Part shown: positions 30,065 to 32,123 of the stretch, piece by piece
Position numbering within the stretch: the first letter of the stretch is position 1
Layout of the letters: each line of letters starts with the position of its first letter
Origin: a virus
DNA: 32,123 nucleotides
Virus record (IMG/VR): IMGVR_UViG_3300038701_003224
Location: 1 to 32,123 of that record
Strand: one strand, 5' to 3'
Program-made: the position numbers and the translations under genes
Notes under the pieces: model-generated
Database searches by the model: none
The model's input: the letters and a program-made list of their open reading frames with translations, nothing else
What the model was told of the DNA's origin: nothing

Positions 30065-30097
30065 CAAAAAAGCAAAACAGCGGGAACTTCCCGCTGT
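30065..30097 (-). terminator. Terminator after the major capsid gene
   Basis: On the minus strand ACAGCGGGA-AGT-TCCCGCTGT, a perfect 9-bp GC-rich stem with 3-base loop, followed by TTTGCTTTTTT. It starts 35 bases after the capsid stop. It is the most GC-rich hairpin in the window and a convincing intrinsic terminator. Confidence 0.9.
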
Positions 30098-30131
30098 ATG
30101 CCTTTAGTACGAAACCGATTGAAAAATATGA

Positions 30132-31199
30132 CTACAAAGTCACATTGATTCCAGCCGCAACAGAAGGGTCTACGCCCCCCGCTTCTTTGTTGTAGATTCC
30201 GAATCCAAAGTAGAACCATGCGTGCAATTGGTAACCGTCAGCACCAAAATCAAACATTTTCATTTGAAGGTCTTTTCCAAAACCAAATTGAACCGCTGGT
30301 TTCCAAAGGTATAGGAATTGCCCTTTCGTGTTATTTGATGCTGTCGTTGAAATTTTACCGTCAGCCTCAGTTTTTCCTACATCTCGATTCACAAACAAGT
30401 CTGAACCAAACACATTGCTCAAAGCACCAGTTGAAGTTGTTGCCGCTTTTCCTGCTTTTGAAGCGTCAGCAAAATCAGATAACTGCATTGCTTTCAAATA
30501 AGTTGCCCGATTGAAAAGCCACATACAATCAGCTGGATTTCCAGCAAAATCACCCAAAACACCCATAACATCGGCAAAAGAGCCAACAACAAGTGTTCCA
30601 ACTGATTTTGTATATGTGTTATTGATAGCTAATTCACGGATTCCGTGATCAGCGTTCAAATAATAAGTTCCAGCAGTAGGCGCACCGTCATCTGAATTCA
30701 CATTTCCAGTTGCCCCAGTTTCAGCATCAGCGTTGATGATCAAAGCTTCGATCGTTCGAGCCATTGACTGTGCAACACGTTGTTGCAACGCTGTTTTTAG
30801 TTGCTCAGGATAAGCGCTAAAAGTATCAAGCTCATCAGTAACATCAATCTTCATTGTGTACTTCGCTTGTGTGATAGTTACTTCCCCAGTTGGTGCAGTT
30901 CCACCAGCAGTGACAGCAAAAGCCCCAGTTGTTTTTTCAGAACCAGCTGCAAAAAACCCAGCGTCACCGATAAGTGGTACTTTCGCAACTTTTGGAAGTC
31001 GCACACCATTTTTAGAATGATTCCCAGGCAAAGCCCCAAGAAAAGTTCCATGATCAGGAACAATTTGCAAAGTTTCTTTTGCAAACACTTCATCAGGAAC
31101 AAGTTCCTGTCCTTCCGCAGCCTTACCAGTTCCCATTGGTGCTGCATTCGTTTCGAGTCCCATTGACTCAACCATGTCCAAAATTTCTTTTGTTTTCAT
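30132..31199 (-). CDS. Major capsid protein (HK97 fold)
   Basis: 355 residues from the ATG at 31199 (MKTKEILDMV). The order of elements is HK97-like: an N-terminal arm, the P-domain-like region (AKYTMKIDVTDELDTFSAYP, LKTALQQRVAQSMARTIEAL), the A-domain, and a C-terminal strand-rich part (LQMKMFDFGADGYQLHAWF). It forms the icosahedral shell. The protease-scaffold gene is immediately upstream. TACAAAAAAAAC in the leader; a strong terminator downstream. An upstream in-frame start at 31232 has no support. Confidence 0.88.
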   Translation of the reverse strand: MKTKEILDMVESMGLETNAAPMGTGKAAEGQELVPDEVFAKETLQIVPDHGTFLGALPGNHSKNGVRLPKVAKVPLIGDAGFFAAGSEKTTGAFAVTAGGTAPTGEVTITQAKYTMKIDVTDELDTFSAYPEQLKTALQQRVAQSMARTIEALIINADAETGATGNVNSDDGAPTAGTYYLNADHGIRELAINNTYTKSVGTLVVGSFADVMGVLGDFAGNPADCMWLFNRATYLKAMQLSDFADASKAGKAATTSTGALSNVFGSDLFVNRDVGKTEADGKISTTASNNTKGQFLYLWKPAVQFGFGKDLQMKMFDFGADGYQLHAWFYFGFGIYNKEAGGVDPSVAAGINVTL

Positions 31200-31235
31200 G
31201 TTAGTTTTTTTTGTAAAAAAATAATAAATCAAAAC

Positions 31236-32123
31236 CTAAGCCCAAGAATTTTTCTTCTTTGCTTTGGCTTTTTCAAGTTGCTGGTGAACAATAAAAGGCT
31301 TGTTCACTGCTATTTTATCAAGTCTTTCGTTTGACGATTTGACGGAATTTGAAAGCGCCACAACTGTTTCTGCTAGTTTTTGAATAATCAAATTCTGTTC
31401 AGAAACAACATTGTTCAACTTTTTTTCAATCAAAGCGTTTACGTCTTCCGACTTCATAGCACCCTGTCTTGATTCAGAAAATTCTTTTTCCAAACTCAAA
31501 AGGTTTTTAGCGAGATTTGATGTCATATCTTTGAGCGTTTTCTCAAGTAATTCATTTTCTTCTTGCTCTCCTTCTTCCTCTGGCTGTTCCTTTTCTGGTT
31601 CTTCAGAAGTTTTTTCATCAGGTTTATCACCATTCTCAGGTGCTTCCTCTGGTTCTTCTTCGACTTCCGCAACGGGTTCATCACCATTCTCAGGTGCTTC
31701 TTCACCGCCTTCTGGGTTTCCACCAGAATTTTCATCGGTTTCTTTGCCTTCAGAAGATTCTACTTCTGGTTGTTCAGGGTCTTTTTTTGGTTCTTCGCCC
31801 TCTGGCGATTCTTTAGTTTCTTCTTCAGAAGATTCTTCTTCCTCAATTACATGGCTTTCCATTTTTTCCAAATCTTCCTGAGAAATCTTCCCAGAATTTA
31901 ATGCGTATTTTGAAACAGCGTCTTTCTTGTCGGTGGTGTTTTTTTCTAAAATCATGCTTTTTGAGTTAGCGGGAATCGTGACCAAGCTGAATTCTACCCA
32001 ATCAAGGGAAGTGACAATCATTGTCCAAACATTATCAAAAATAATATCGAACCAATTTGGATTTCCTTTTGAGCCAATATCATCTTCATCGACAATCTCA
32101 CCTGTTTCAGTATTTTCAAATTT
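31236..32123 (-). CDS. Prohead protease-scaffold fusion, C-terminal part
   Basis: Continuation of the gene at 1-544. After the end of the protease domain (VEFSLVTIPANSKSM) comes a very acidic Glu/Pro/Gly-rich linker of about 100 residues, then a long helix (LEKTLKDMTSNLAKNLLSLE, LNNVVSEQNLIIQKLAETVV) and a Lys-rich end (LEKAKAKKKNSWA). This is the look of a scaffolding domain joined to its protease, with the basic tail binding the capsid protein. The protein would process itself and leave the head. A frame starting at 32021 is only an internal Met. Confidence 0.88.
   Translation of the reverse strand, partial: KFENTETGEIVDEDDIGSKGNPNWFDIIFDNVWTMIVTSLDWVEFSLVTIPANSKSMILEKNTTDKKDAVSKYALNSGKISQEDLEKMESHVIEEEESSEEETKESPEGEEPKKDPEQPEVESSEGKETDENSGGNPEGGEEAPENGDEPVAEVEEEPEEAPENGDKPDEKTSEEPEKEQPEEEGEQEENELLEKTLKDMTSNLAKNLLSLEKEFSESRQGAMKSEDVNALIEKKLNNVVSEQNLIIQKLAETVVALSNSVKSSNERLDKIAVNKPFIVHQQLEKAKAKKKNSWA
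31626..31700. repeat. Two 21-bp direct repeats in the acidic linker
   Basis: The 21 bases at 31626-31646 recur exactly at 31680-31700. They encode the repeated peptide EEAPENGDxP in the acidic linker of the scaffold part. A 54-bp period (18 codons) keeps the frame, so copies can be gained or lost without breaking the gene. Confidence 0.85.
31998..32123. repeat. Terminal direct repeat, right copy
   Basis: Identical to 2-127. When this copy is removed, the protease frame joins without a gap. Confidence 0.97.

Noticed and set aside
1-32123. Recoded UGA (Gly) as in some Candidate Phyla bacteria
   Set aside because: TGA ends many genes exactly at ATGA overlaps (portal, small terminase, connector genes), and the proteins are full length without recoding.
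1-32123. tRNA genes, CRISPR arrays and insertion sequences
   Set aside because: I looked for tRNA T-loop patterns, evenly spaced repeats and transposase motifs and saw none.

Overview
The window looks like one complete, small, AT-rich tailed-phage genome (siphovirus type) written as a linear record. Bases 2-127 recur exactly at 31998-32123, and one gene (prohead protease) runs off the left edge and re-enters in frame at the right edge. The molecule therefore closes into a circle (or a circularly permuted headful genome) of about 31,997 bp. Every convincing gene lies on the minus strand, so the map is best read from high to low coordinates. The standard bacterial code fits: TGA is used again and again as a real stop inside ATGA stop/start overlaps.

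Layout in transcription order. The one large non-coding region (15877-16361) comes first. It carries nine matches to the DnaA-box consensus TTWTNCACA, a run of TAG trinucleotides, an AT-rich stretch and an 18-bp inverted repeat, and it resembles a bacterial chromosomal origin. Below it lies the early/accessory region (15876 down to 5046): a zinc-ribbon membrane protein, a small HTH protein, membrane micro-proteins, a coiled-coil membrane protein with a lysozyme-like enzyme, a RecT-like annealing protein, a SWIM zinc finger, an ExoX-C-like protein, a winged-helix protein, a lipoprotein, a clamp-like zinc protein, an HNH/AP2 protein, a RecB-family nuclease, a SprT-like metalloprotein, several small membrane proteins and a VRR-NUC nuclease. 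Then come packaging and head genes (terminase small and large, portal, MuF, then across the junction protease-scaffold and major capsid), head-tail connectors, tail tube, the frameshifted tail chaperones, tape measure, distal tail, tail fibre and tail hub (31199 to 20432). A lysis/surface block follows (20393 to 16362): holin-like protein, secreted small protein, a papain-like peptidase with an SLH domain, a beta-sandwich-like protein, a fibre-like protein with a signal peptide and a membrane-anchored protein. The circle then returns to the origin-like region.

Regulation. A dyad, ACTTGAAA-N5-TTTCAAGT, occurs six times. In five copies its distal half supplies a TTGAAA -35 element exactly 17 bp before a -10-like hexamer, in front of the zinc-ribbon gene, the HTH-membrane gene, the RecT-like gene, the RecB-like nuclease and the small terminase. 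This looks like one dispersed regulon; the HTH protein at 15438-15683 is the obvious candidate regulator. Two other promoters fit TTCACA/TTGAGA-N17-TACAAT before protease and portal, and strong hairpin terminators follow the major capsid and tail tube genes. Ribosome-binding sites of AGGAGG type are scarce; several genes have TACAAAAA leaders instead, and two seem to be leaderless.

I recognise no DNA polymerase, helicase, primase, initiator or integrase. With the DnaA-box region this suggests that replication borrows the host DnaA machinery, helped by the recombination pair. Host: not determined by the sequence. The A-rich leaders, the SLH domain and the GIGTTSP-type surface protein would fit a Candidate Phyla Radiation or similar host, but this is a guess.
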